Assembly (NCBI GenBank): GCA_023333565.1
Contig: JAJKFH010001810.1
Span: 1,178,001-1,242,000 of the forward strand
DNA length: 64,000 bases
From: Puffinus mauretanicus
Lineage: Eukaryota > Chordata > Aves > Procellariiformes > Procellariidae
Direction of reading: 5' to 3'
The notes beneath the pieces are model-generated. The model did not search any database, was not told the DNA's origin, and saw only the letters and a program-made list of their open reading frames with translations. Shown in pieces: positions 1 to 8,272 of this stretch. The number at the start of each line of letters is the position of its first letter. The stretch's first letter is position 1. The position numbers were made by a program, and so were the translations under genes.

Positions 1-2585
1 ATAAATCACATAGGAAAGAAACTAAAATGGCTATCAGTCTTTTTTCTCCACAGCAGATGTAGTATCTTATATGTGGCAGTGGTTGGGTACAATTTTACCT
101 GGAAATTTAAATCCGTAAGCAAACGTTAATATTGAAAACATGTACAGTGATTTATCTACCATTTTATGGAGAGTAAAACAGGTGCAAAACACGCCCAGGA
201 TTTTGTACAAGACTAATTTTATTTGCCTAGTTTTTCCCCCTTTACATTAAAACTAAAACCAACCACACCACACAGTGATTCTACACAGTGCCTATAGACT
301 ACAGCTACAAGTGGTAGGTGAATTTGAAAATAACATTTCATACTCTTAAGTACACCTCTGAGAAATGAGGGTATCGCTTTTAGTAGAAACCATGTAGAAA
401 TGGTGCAGGAAATGGAGGAAACACTAAGGAATGGCAAGGGTCGCAGTTCAAGGCTGGCCACCAGCCCGTGCAGAAGTGCCAAGCTGAATTGCTGCTGCTG
501 CCCCAGAGGTGTTGGTGGGGCCGGAGGGTTTGATGGAGTCGGGGTGATGGTAACTGAGAGCCTGCGTGCGTGCACACGCTTCTCGGCAGTGCTGTCACTC
601 CTTCATTGCATGGCAAAACCCTGCCTTTCAGCAGGCAACGGTAGTGGGAAGGGGTTCAGGTGTCTTAGTGACCTGACCGAAATTCTCAACATTTGTGGTA
701 GGTAGTTCTTGGCACTGCCTTCCCTCGTCCTTGGGCTGGTGCTCATGCTTCTTGCATTTCTGGGTATTAACGTGACGGTCTTTCAACACAGTTTCTTAAA
801 TAATGCAGTGGAGCCCTTTGTTCTTCATCCAGGTATTTTTATTCATGAAGGCATAGATTACTATCACTTATTAATTATTATAGTATGGCAGATAAGCCCT
901 AACCAAAATTATGGCCCCATTATACTAGGCAGTGATTCAGCACAAAACCAGAATGTTGTTCTGCCAAATAGTTTTATAGTTCTTACTATTCTGTTTTATA
1001 GAAGGGAGTTAAAGGCAGGGCATGAAGATATATCTTTTCCACTGTCACATAGGAAGACTGTGACAGAATCTGGAATTTAAGACCTTATTAATCTTAGTCC
1101 ACTGCCTTAACCAGAACAGCATTTTCTTTCCTTGCATTAGTTAATATTATTTACTTAGTGTAGCTAAGCTTTCTCCTTCGGTTGGTAAGAAACACTATTA
1201 ACCTATGGTATAGTAATGCCATAAATTTAAAACAATTAACAGTATATCCACCAGGGCAAAGACTTTGTGGTTTTAATATTTAGAGGATGTAAAGACTATT
1301 TATTTTTGCTTTAAAGCAAAAATGTGTGTGCACGTTATGTGCAAATACTGTATTTGCTTGTGTTTTGCTTTTCCCCTAAAGGAATGAACCAATTACTCCT
1401 CTCAAACAGAGCATGACACACTGGAGTAAATGTTAAGGAAAAAAATAGCCAAAGTTAAAATAAGTAGTTGTGGTAAAAACAAAACAAAAGCCCTCTGTGA
1501 ATTCAAGAAGTTTGAAGTTAGACTATAACCTGTCAAGAAGAAAATTACAATAGAAATTTTCTGTGTTATAAATGATGCTGCTCTGCAAGCAAGGGTTATG
1601 TAGATCTTTCAACTCCATTAGGAGTCATTCACCTTTGAGATTATGGGACTCCCAAAAATCCGAATGTGGATATACCCTCCTGCAGGTGTCTGAAAAACAC
1701 TGCTGTGGCAGTGCAGGGGGAGAGGAAGGAAACTAAGCAAAATAATATTGATTTGTATTACTTGTAATTTATTTGTAGAGGAGGAGGAAGAGGAGATAAA
1801 TGCTGTTTCTCAGGCCTTGTATTTACTATGCTCCGTGAGTGTCTGTTTTGCAGAGACCCAAGCTGTATAAATGCATATGCTCTTAGCAATCCAAATCCAG
1901 CACTGGGCTCTCTGAGGTGGCAATGGATCCTCGGGTCCAGTGGCGCTCCGTGGCCCAGCGCATGGCCCGGGCTCACGTTGCAGGGCTTCGCTACAAAAAG
2001 AGATCCTCTCTGCCAGGGCTGGAAGAGCGGTATAATCTTCAGCAGATCGTGGGTTCAGAAGTGCCGAGTTGTGAAAGGTTCAGGTTCATAAACAGGTTGA
2101 GAGTCTCTAGGTTTTGTAGCTCTGGCCTGAAGGCTCTTGCCAGTGGCCACCGGTATGGCAGCTGGAGTTTAGTTCCCCCTACGCCTCCCTCATCCAACTC
2201 TCATCTCTCCACTACCACATGTTTCTTCCAGAATTTGTGACATATTTGATGTTTCTAAGTATTATTTTGTGACATCTTTGATGTCTTTAAGTCTTTCTGC
2301 TTCCATAGCAAACTAATAACAATTATCCCATAGTTATTAAGTTGAAAAAAGTCCTATGTGCTGTGGACTGCATTATAAGAAGTGGCCTTGGTTTAATACA
2401 TCTGGGATTTTAGCTGGTGTTAATGGATGTTAATAAGGAAGCTATGTCTTCCAAATTGCTAAGTTAACTAAGCAGTTAAATGCTTAGTTGCAAATAGCAG
2501 CTAAATATTAGCAACTACACAGAACGGTGGGGAGAAGGCCTGAGCTTAGCAAATCTGTAACCATGTGTTTTGTGAACAGTGTTTA
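1..2585. other. Unique non-coding DNA, no gene recognised
   Basis: AT-rich sequence without recognisable repeats. Several open frames occur (for example 400-705 and 709-1080 on the plus strand), but the 709 frame opens at TTG rather than ATG and none resembles a known protein. The only compositional departure is a GC- and CpG-richer patch at about 1910-2180, listed separately. I see no promoter, splice chain or structural RNA that I could defend. Confidence 0.6.
1910..2180. other. CpG-denser patch with open reading frames
   Basis: Roughly 270 bases stand out from the AT-rich surroundings. About ten CpG dinucleotides fall within the first 150 bases (around 1925-2070), and two overlapping plus-strand frames stay open, the longer from the ATG at 1917 to 2240 (107 codons). 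The predicted peptide is arginine-rich at its N-terminus and matches no family I know. A pyrimidine-rich stretch ending in CAG occurs upstream, at about 1852. It could be an exon, a decayed processed copy, a small regulatory element or chance. Confidence 0.3.
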
Positions 2586-2725
2586 TAGAATCATAGAATA
2601 GTTTGGGTTGGAAGGGACCTTTAAAGGTCATCTAGTCCAACCCCCCTGCAATGAGCAGGGACATCTTCAACTAGATCAGGTTGCTCAGAGCCCCATCCAG
2701 CCTGACCTTGAATGTTTCCAGGAGT
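2586..2725 (-). mobile_element. CR1 LINE 3' tail, minus strand
   Basis: Read on the minus strand this is the 3' terminal part of a CR1 retrotransposon: the segment meaning 'catccctggaaacattcaagg', then the 'agcaacctgatctagttgaagatgtcc' block, then the AGATGACCTTTAAAGGTCCC motif and the terminal ATTCTATGATTCTA repeat. Only about 140 bases remain, the usual outcome of 5'-truncated insertion. It lies head-on to the larger plus-strand CR1 that begins about 100 bases to the right, so the two 3' tails form a distant inverted repeat with 5425-5571. Confidence 0.93.
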
Positions 2726-2839
2726 TTAGAGTCTCTGCAGTTCATTGTACCTAAACTTTAGTACCTTTGTCAAGCTTTCACGTCATAAAGGGCTGGTATT
2801 TAAAGATTAGGACTCCTAGTCCTCCTAGATGTTGGGGAT

Positions 2840-3684
2840 AAAAGGAAGACTGGGGAAAATGTGGGCCCTCTCCGGAATGAAATGGGAGACCTGGTTACCC
2901 GGGATACGGAGGAGGCAGAGGTAGTCAATGACTTTTTTGCCTCAGTCTTCACCAGCAAGTGCTCAAGCCCCACCGCCCAAGCCACAGAAGGCAAAGGCAG
3001 GGACTGGGAGAATGAAGAGCCACCCACTGTAGGAGAAGGTCAGGTTCGAGACCATCTAAGGAACCTGAAGGTGCACAAGTCCGTGGGACCTGATGAGATC
3101 CATCCGCAGGTCCTGAAGGAACTGGCGGATGAAGTTGCTAAGCCACTATCCATTATATTTGAGAAGTCATGGCAGTCCAGTGAAGTTCCCGCTGACTGGA
3201 AAAGGGGAAACATAACCCCCATTTTTAAAAAGGGAAAAAAGGAAGATCCGGGGAACTACAGGCCAGTCAGTCTCACCTCTGTGCCTGGTAAGAGCATGGA
3301 ACAGATCCTCCTGGAAGCTACACTAAGGCACATGGAGGACAGGGAGGTGATTCGAGACAGCCAGCATGGCTTCACCAAGGGCAAGTCCTGCCTGACCAAC
3401 CTAGTGGCCTTCTGTGATGGAGTGATTACATCAGTGGACATGGGAAGGGCTACCGATGTTGTCTATCTGGACTTCTGTAAGGCCTTTGACATGGTCCCCC
3501 ACAACATCCTTCTCTCTAAACTGGAGAGGTATGGATTTGATGGGTGGACTGTCTGGTGGGTGAGGAATTGGTTGGATGGACGCATCCAGAGGGTAGTGAT
3601 CAATGGCTCAATATGCAGATGGAGGTCGGTGACGAGTGGTGTCCCTCAGGGGTCCATATTGGGACAGGTACTGTTCCCAATATC
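2840..3684 (+). pseudogene. CR1 ORF2 reverse transcriptase remnant, N-terminal half
   Basis: CR1 ORF2 encodes an endonuclease-reverse transcriptase used for target-primed insertion. This piece stays open for about 280 codons. It carries the pre-RT block ([20 protein letters not shown]), the block around [36 protein letters not shown], the [13 protein letters not shown] block, the catalytic motif-A region [14 protein letters not shown] near 3470-3500, and SGVPQGS near 3635-3655. Reading is cut at 3684 by insertion of the retroviral element, after which the frame runs into unrelated sequence and stops at 3845. It cannot make a working enzyme as it stands. Confidence 0.93.
3679..3684. repeat. 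Target-site duplication, left copy (AATATC)
   Basis: The six bases AATATC directly precede the TG that opens the retroviral element and recur immediately after its terminal CA at 4654-4659. Six-base duplications are typical of betaretrovirus-like (class II / ERVK) integrases. The CR1 reading continues smoothly across one copy (the phrase for FNIFIND), confirming that the pair marks the insertion point. Confidence 0.9.
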
Positions 3685-4056
3685 TGTGGAGAGAAAAGAC
3701 CTGAACACCTGGCTTAGTTGTCCCTTCTGTAAGGAAACTGTAAACATCAAAATGAGAAAGCTCTCAGTTAGGAATGCTGCTTACGGTTACCCTGAGGTGT
3801 GGCCTAATGAGTACCAGCTGATTCAAGAGCCAATGAGTACCAGTTGATTCAAGAGCCAAAACAGGTGAAGGGAATTGTGAGCAGACATGTGATCGTTGCC
3901 GGAAGGAAGATTTGAGAGAGACAGTGTGGTGAAGTAATGGAGAGAGACAGAAGGGTGAGGCAATGGAGAGAGAGACTGTGGGACTGCCCTGTTATGATGG
4001 AGGCTCCAGTATTGCTGCGCATATATATGTGAGGGTCTGTGCTATCTTACACCACA
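3685..4056 (+). mobile_element. 5' LTR of the ERVK-like element
   Basis: Runs from TG at 3685 to CA at 4056, two bases before the primer-binding site, as expected for a retroviral 5' LTR. It contains a 26-bp tandem duplication (3806-3831 and 3832-3857, one mismatch) and, near its right end, a TATA-like GCGCATATATATG at about 4017-4029. I see no clear AATAAA between the TATA-like site and the end. The LTR would have acted as promoter in the ancestral element; nothing shows that it is active now. Confidence 0.82.
3806..3857 (+). repeat. 26-bp tandem duplication within the LTR
   Basis: Two adjacent 26-base copies (3806-3831, 3832-3857) differ at one position (AGCTGATT versus AGTTGATT). Repeats in retroviral U3 regions often act as enhancer units; that role here is only an analogy. 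Confidence 0.9.
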
Positions 4057-4058
4057 AA

Positions 4059-4077
4059 TGGCGCCCAATGTGGGGCT
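4059..4077 (+). promoter_or_regulatory. Primer-binding site, lysine-tRNA type
   Basis: TGGCGCCCAATGTGGGGCT lies two bases after the LTR end. It matches the 3' end complement of tRNA-Lys(1,2) (TGGCGCCCAACGTGGGGC) with one C-to-T change, at a CpG. This site primes minus-strand DNA synthesis in betaretroviruses and related class II endogenous retroviruses, and it is the firmest evidence for the element's class. Confidence 0.93.
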
Positions 4078-4214
4078 GAAAGAGGAAAGCCTGAAGAAAG
4101 AAGGTCTTGAAGAAAGGAAATAGAAATATCCAGTGGTGTACCCCTGTTGAGCTGAATGGAGGACAATTCAGGTGAGCAGCCACAGGGAAGTTATATGAAC
4201 TTTATACATTAGTT

Positions 4215-4310
4215 ATGGGACAGTCGGCATCTCAGTCACAGAAGCTTCAACTTGAAATGTTTCAACGTATTTTGAAGGTACAAGGTGTTAAAGGAAAGCG
4301 AACTCTGTAA
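4215..4310 (+). pseudogene. gag-like N-terminal stub of the ERVK-like element
   Basis: An ATG about 140 bases after the primer-binding site opens a 31-codon frame starting Met-Gly-Gln-Ser and ending at TAA (4308-4310). The position and the glycine at residue 2, a potential myristoylation signal, fit the matrix end of a betaretroviral Gag. Reading stops after about 5% of a normal gag length and the following sequence is AT-rich repeat, so no functional capsid protein can come from it. The Gag assignment rests on position and the Met-Gly start, not on a family alignment. Confidence 0.6.
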
Positions 4311-4327
4311 TGGAGAACAGGAAAGGT

Positions 4328-4472
4328 CTCTGTATTAGAAGTGTTAAGTTTGTATCTCTGTATTAGAAGTGTTAAGTTTGTATAAAAGAAAATAGGTTTA
4401 GTAAGTTAAGCTTTGTAAAATAGGTTTAGTAAGTTAAGATTTGTATTAGAAGTGTTATGCTAAGTTTGTATG
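4328..4472 (+). repeat. 28-bp minisatellite inside the ERVK-like element
   Basis: Two perfect 28-base copies (4328-4355, 4356-4383) are followed, after a 5-base offset, by two further 28-base copies with one mismatch (4389-4416, 4417-4444) and a degenerate fifth copy (about 4445-4472). The two unit types share the core TTAGnAAG..TTAAG.TTTGTA, so they look like diverged members of one repeat. It occupies the place where internal retroviral genes would be. Confidence 0.85.
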
Positions 4473-4570
4473 CATGTAGAATTGATCTTTGTGTTGTAGT
4501 GTAAATAATTTCTGTAGATTGTAATGTTATATGATAAAAGAAGATAGTTAAGATGAATATTTGTTTGACT

Positions 4571-4580
4571 AAAAGGAGAA
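4571..4580 (+). promoter_or_regulatory. Candidate polypurine tract
   Basis: AAAAGGAGAA directly precedes TG at 4581. Retroviruses start plus-strand synthesis at such a tract just upstream of the 3' LTR, so position and composition fit. The 73 bases that follow are too short and too different from the 5' LTR to confirm it. Confidence 0.45.
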
Positions 4581-4653
4581 TGACCATGCCCATATTGGGA
4601 TTCGTCATTACTCTGGGTTCGCACTCCCACTCTGACCCTGAGTCACTCCGACA
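4581..4653 (+). mobile_element. 3' terminal segment of the ERVK-like element
   Basis: Seventy-three bases from TGACCATG to CTCCGACA, abutting the right-hand AATATC duplication. The TG...CA ends and the preceding purine tract suggest a remnant 3' LTR, yet apart from the last nine or so bases it does not align to the 5' LTR. It may be a U5 end from a related LTR variant, a partly deleted LTR, or the result of recombination. Confidence 0.45.
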
Positions 4654-4659
4654 AATATC
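4654..4659. repeat. Target-site duplication, right copy (AATATC)
   Basis: Identical to 3679-3684. CR1 coding resumes at once with TTCATCAATGAC, which continues the interrupted RT sequence. Confidence 0.9.
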
Positions 4660-5515
4660 TTCATCAATGACACAGTGGGATCGAGTGCACCCTCAGCAAG
4701 TTCGCAGACGACACCAAGCCGAGTGGTGTGGTCGACACGCCTGAGGGACAGGATGCCATCCAGAGGAACCTGGACAAGCTCAAGAAGTGGGCCTGTGTGA
4801 ACTCATGAGGGTCCTGCACCTGGGTCGGGGCAACCCCCGGTATCAATGCAGGCTGGGGGATGAAGGGATTGAGAGCAGCCCTGCCGAGAAGGACTTGGGG
4901 GTACCAGTGGACGAAAAGCTGGGCATGAGCTGGGAATGTGCGCTCGCAGCCCAGATGCATCCTGGGCTGCATGAAAAGAAGCATGGCCAGCAGGTCAAGG
5001 GAGGTGATTCTGCCCCTCTACTCTGCTCTGGTGAGACCCCACCTGCAGTCCTGCGTCCAGCTCTGGAGCCCTCAGCACAGGAAAGACATGGACCTGTTGG
5101 AGCGGGTCCAGAGGAAGGCCACGAAAATGATCAGGGGGGTGGAACACCTCTCCTATGAGGAAAGGCTGAGAGGGTTGGGGTTATTCAGCCTAGAGAAGAT
5201 AAGGTTTCGGGGACACCTTATTGCAGCCTTTCAATACTTAAAGGGGGCTTATAAGAAAGATAGGATCAAACTTTTTAGCAGGGCCTGTTGCGACAGGACA
5301 AGGGGGAATGGTTTTAAACTAAAAGAGGGTAGATTCCGACTAGATGTAAGGAAGAAATTTTTTACAATGAGGGTGGTGAAACACCGGCACAGGTTGCCCA
5401 GAGAGGTGGTAGATGCCCCATCCCTGGAAACATTCAAGGTCAGGTTGGATGGGGCTCTGAGCAACCTGATCTGGTTGAAGATGTCCTTGCGCAAGGCAGG
5501 GGGCTTGGACTAGAT
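4654..5515 (+). pseudogene. CR1 ORF2 reverse transcriptase remnant, C-terminal half
   Basis: Continuation of the RT frame after the retroviral insertion. The catalytic motif SKFADDT is still legible at about 4695-4715 (FADD at 4701-4712), but the frame is broken. About 20 bases of the expected block after 'tgggcctgtgtgaac' near 4790-4805 are missing, and different reading frames are open on either side (4787-5158, 4938-5513). The longest surviving frame (4938-5513) covers the C-terminal CR1 region including [17 protein letters not shown] and [20 protein letters not shown]. Non-functional. Confidence 0.92.
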
Positions 5516-5571
5516 GGCCTTTAAAGGTCCCTTCCAACCCAACTATTCTATGATTCTATGATCCCATGATC

Positions 5572-7803
5572 CCTGTGCTGTAGAGGGATGTCTGCACTTG
5601 CAGGGAGAAACCACAAAGGTTTCAAAGAGCACCTTATTGTAGTAAACCAAGGCATAAGGAATACCTCTCTCTTCTCAAAACAGAATGGAAGCTTGGGAAA
5701 GGGAAATCTGAAGCTTTAAGAAAGAAATTTTTCAATTCCTACTTCTCAACATAAATTTGACATCTTTTGAGTGGGTAGTAGCCAGGAGCCTGTAATTTTA
5801 AAACAAAGCACAACAAAAACCTTTTTCTTAGTCTTGTTGACTTGAATGGACATGCATTAAAAGTGCATTATGTACAGAGGATTTTAGAGCCTCCTGTTTA
5901 TGCCTTCCTTTTAACCTGGAAGAAAGAGTTAGTGTGAATAGGCTGCTCCTAAGTGTCAGTGTAAATGAAGACTGAGTGCAAACTACAGTTTTCACTTGTA
6001 TTTGGAAGTGAAATTAAGCATTAACCAAAACTGTCTTTGGGAGATATAAAAACAATTCATACATTGTAGGTAATGCAAATACAGGACAGTTCATTAAAAA
6101 AGAACAAAAAGAGACCTATTACCATCTCTCAAATGCAATTTCCAGTTTACAAAGTCCCTAAGCAGTGGGTTGCCAGACTCTGGAAGGTACACCGTGGCAG
6201 TATTGCTTTACACTCACTTTGTTCTTAATTGCCACTGTCAGATAAAAGATGCTGACACAATAGAGATGCTTTTGTCTACATCTTCCGACTGCCTTTGTTG
6301 CATGTATGTATTTTTGAAATTAATCCTAAAAAAAAAAGAAAATCTCTGAAGTAGATAAATCTAGATCTTTGTGGGGTGGCTTATGAGAAGTAATTTTAAG
6401 GATGTCCTTGATGTTGTTTCAGACTCTTCATTCTGTGGTCTTTCCAGCTTAGGTTCTGTGCTGGTTGCAGTTAAGGCCAGAGAAATCCTTGGGCAATACC
6501 AGCAAATTTAATACACCTTTGTCTGATTTTGTAGGATAAAAGAGTAGATATGAGGCAGTGAAAATAAGCGGTAGATCAGAGGAGGTGAAAGTATCCAATT
6601 AGTGGGATATCTGTTCTCTTTTCATTTTGGGTTACTCATGAGACAAAGTTGAATCTTCCTGCAGGAAAGACACTCAAAGTGTTCCCTTGAAAGAGCTCGT
6701 TTTCCTTTGTGAATTCCACGATAGGAAAACCAAGCTGTGGGGGGCACACTGTTGTGCTTTCCAGCAGCAGTCTCTTCCACCCATTCTACTAGACAACGGT
6801 TGGACGCAATCTTCCTTTTGCCGAGTCCAGGCAATCCCTTGAACTGTATCTTCAACAGCATCAGAGCATCCTCCTCTACATTTTCTGACCACAGCATCTT
6901 CTTGTGCCTTGATAGTGTGTTTGCTTAGAGTTCCAGCTGGTTCTTTCCTAGACCAAGACTGAGAGTAGACTTAGGTTAGTTTGTGATGCAGATGTTAGCA
7001 CTCATCAGCTGATGAGCTTTTGAATTAGCTGAGCCTGTCAGGGCTTACCTGGTGGGTAAGTGGGGATGGATGTTTGAGGGAGAAATAAGGGATAACTGAA
7101 AGGAAGTGGCTGACCTACGTGCAAGAAATGAGAAGGTTTTGTAACTACAGCTTGCAGTTTGTGATCACAGAATGAGGCAGAAATGCGTTTGGATGTAAAA
7201 ATTTAGCATAGGACAGGACAAACTTGTATAGTCTGAGAAAGTTTGTGATGCTGCTGGGTCTTCCTAAGGTTGTTTTCTCATCTGAATCTTTTTTTTTTAG
7301 TGCTTTCTGATTGTGCAGTGTGTTTTTTTCATTCTCTTTTTTTGTGTAACTCCAGTTCATAGACTGTCTTGGCAGAAATTTTGATGTAATTAAGGTGCTT
7401 AAATTAGACCATTGAAAACCACAATAGAGTAAGACAGGTTCTAAATTTTTTTTTTATTATTTTGTTGGAAAGTGTGAGGTCCTGGCAATTTGGAAAACTA
7501 AGTCTCTTATTTGGACAGTTTGGGTAGCTGTTCATATTGAAAAGCCTAGCTTTTTGTTTCTTTTGGAAAACACTGGTTTCCATTGAATGTGTTGAAATGG
7601 AAGGAGACCTGTATAGATTGTAGGAGATTTCTTCCATGAAACTTCCAAAATAAACATTTAAAGCACTTTTGAAGTAGGTCACAACATGCCTAAGAAATAT
7701 TTTTTTTGGCAAAACTAAATCAGAGTTTCTTTCCTGTAATTAGTCAGCGAATATGAAAATTTATTACAAAGACACCGTGATGTGTGGAGATAGATAGATA
7801 TAT
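5572..7803. other. Unique non-coding DNA
   Basis: About 2.2 kb without recognised repeats or genes. A 91-codon minus-strand frame (6897-6622) and a shorter overlapping plus-strand frame are the only open stretches of note. The minus-strand peptide is not recognised and has no visible splice or promoter context. Short T-runs and a GATA run (about 7787-7803) end the interval at the LTR. Confidence 0.6.
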
Positions 7804-8228
7804 TGTCCTGGTTTCGGCTGGGATAGCGTTAAATTTCTTCCTAGTGCTGTGTTTTGGATTTAGTATGAGAAGAATGTTGATAACACACTGATGTTTTCAG
7901 TTATTGCTAAGTACCCTGCTGGTCAAGGACTTACAGCTTCCCATGCTCTGCCAAGCGCATGAGAGGCTGGGAGGGAGCATAGCCAGGGCAGCTGGCCCAG
8001 CTGGCCAACGGGGTATTCCATCCTATGAGACATCATGCTCAGTATATGAATGGTAGGTGTGATCCAGGAAGTAGCAATCGCTGTTTTTTGGGCATTGTTT
8101 AGCGGGTGGTGAGCAATTGCATTGTGCATCACTCGTTTTATATATTCTATCATTATCATTATTATTATTATATTTTCCCTTCATACTCTGTTCTATTAAA
8201 CTGCCTTTTATGTAGTTAAACCACAACA
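7804..8228 (+). mobile_element. Solo LTR of an avian endogenous retrovirus, subfamily A, U5-deleted
   Basis: Begins TGTCCTGGTTTCGGCTGGG and ends TTAAACCACAACA. It aligns along most of its length with the complementary strand of the LTR at 34019-34530, including the blocks for CCTAGTGCTGTGTTTTGG, AGAATGTTGATAACAC and GGTCAAGGAC, a TATA-like TATATGAA at about 8044-8051, and ATTAAACTG as the likely polyadenylation signal near 8197. Compared with the longer copy, about 90 bases between the ATTAAA region and the 3' end (most of U5) are missing. No internal retroviral sequence flanks it, so it is a solo LTR. The duplication is not readable because the flank is an AT microsatellite. Confidence 0.9.
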
Positions 8229-8272
8229 AAATATATATATACACACACATATATATACACACACACACACAT
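8229..8272. repeat. Compound (TA)n/(CA)n microsatellite
   Basis: Alternating AT and AC dinucleotides immediately follow the LTR end. The left flank of the LTR also ends in GATATAT, so the element probably landed in, or seeded, a simple AT tract. Confidence 0.95.

Larger units (their letters stand above)
3685..4653 (+). mobile_element. Endogenous retrovirus, class II (ERVK-like), short non-coding derivative
   Basis: A 969-bp element beginning TGTGGAGAGAAAAG and ending CTCCGACA, flanked by a perfect 6-bp duplication AATATC. Parts in order: a 5' LTR of about 372 bp, a two-base spacer, a lysine-tRNA-type primer-binding site, a leader, the first 31 codons of a gag-like frame, an AT-rich stretch made of 28-bp repeats, a purine tract, and about 73 bases of 3' terminal sequence. 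No protease, polymerase or envelope coding is present. The 3' end does not match the 5' LTR apart from the last few bases, so this is a heavily rearranged or non-autonomous derivative rather than a provirus with two LTRs. Confidence 0.85.
2822..5571 (+). mobile_element. CR1 LINE (+), 5'-truncated, interrupted by a retroviral element
   Basis: A chicken-repeat-1 type LINE in plus orientation. It starts within the region just before the reverse-transcriptase domain, runs through the RT core, resumes after a retroviral insertion (3685-4653), and ends in the CR1 3' untranslated region with the GATGGCCTTTAAAGGTCCC block and ATTCTATGATTCTATGAT termini at about 5545-5571. The 5' untranslated region, ORF1 and most of the endonuclease are absent, as expected for 5' truncation. 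The coding parts are described separately as two pseudogene pieces. Confidence 0.95.

Noticed and set aside
709..1080. Hydrophobic 123-codon open frame that could be a membrane protein
   Set aside because: It opens at TTG rather than ATG, has no splice or promoter context and matches nothing known. AT-rich DNA readily gives hydrophobic chance frames.
8229..8272. Possible target-site duplication of the LTR at 7804
   Set aside because: The flanks are AT dinucleotide repeats, so any apparent match is meaningless.
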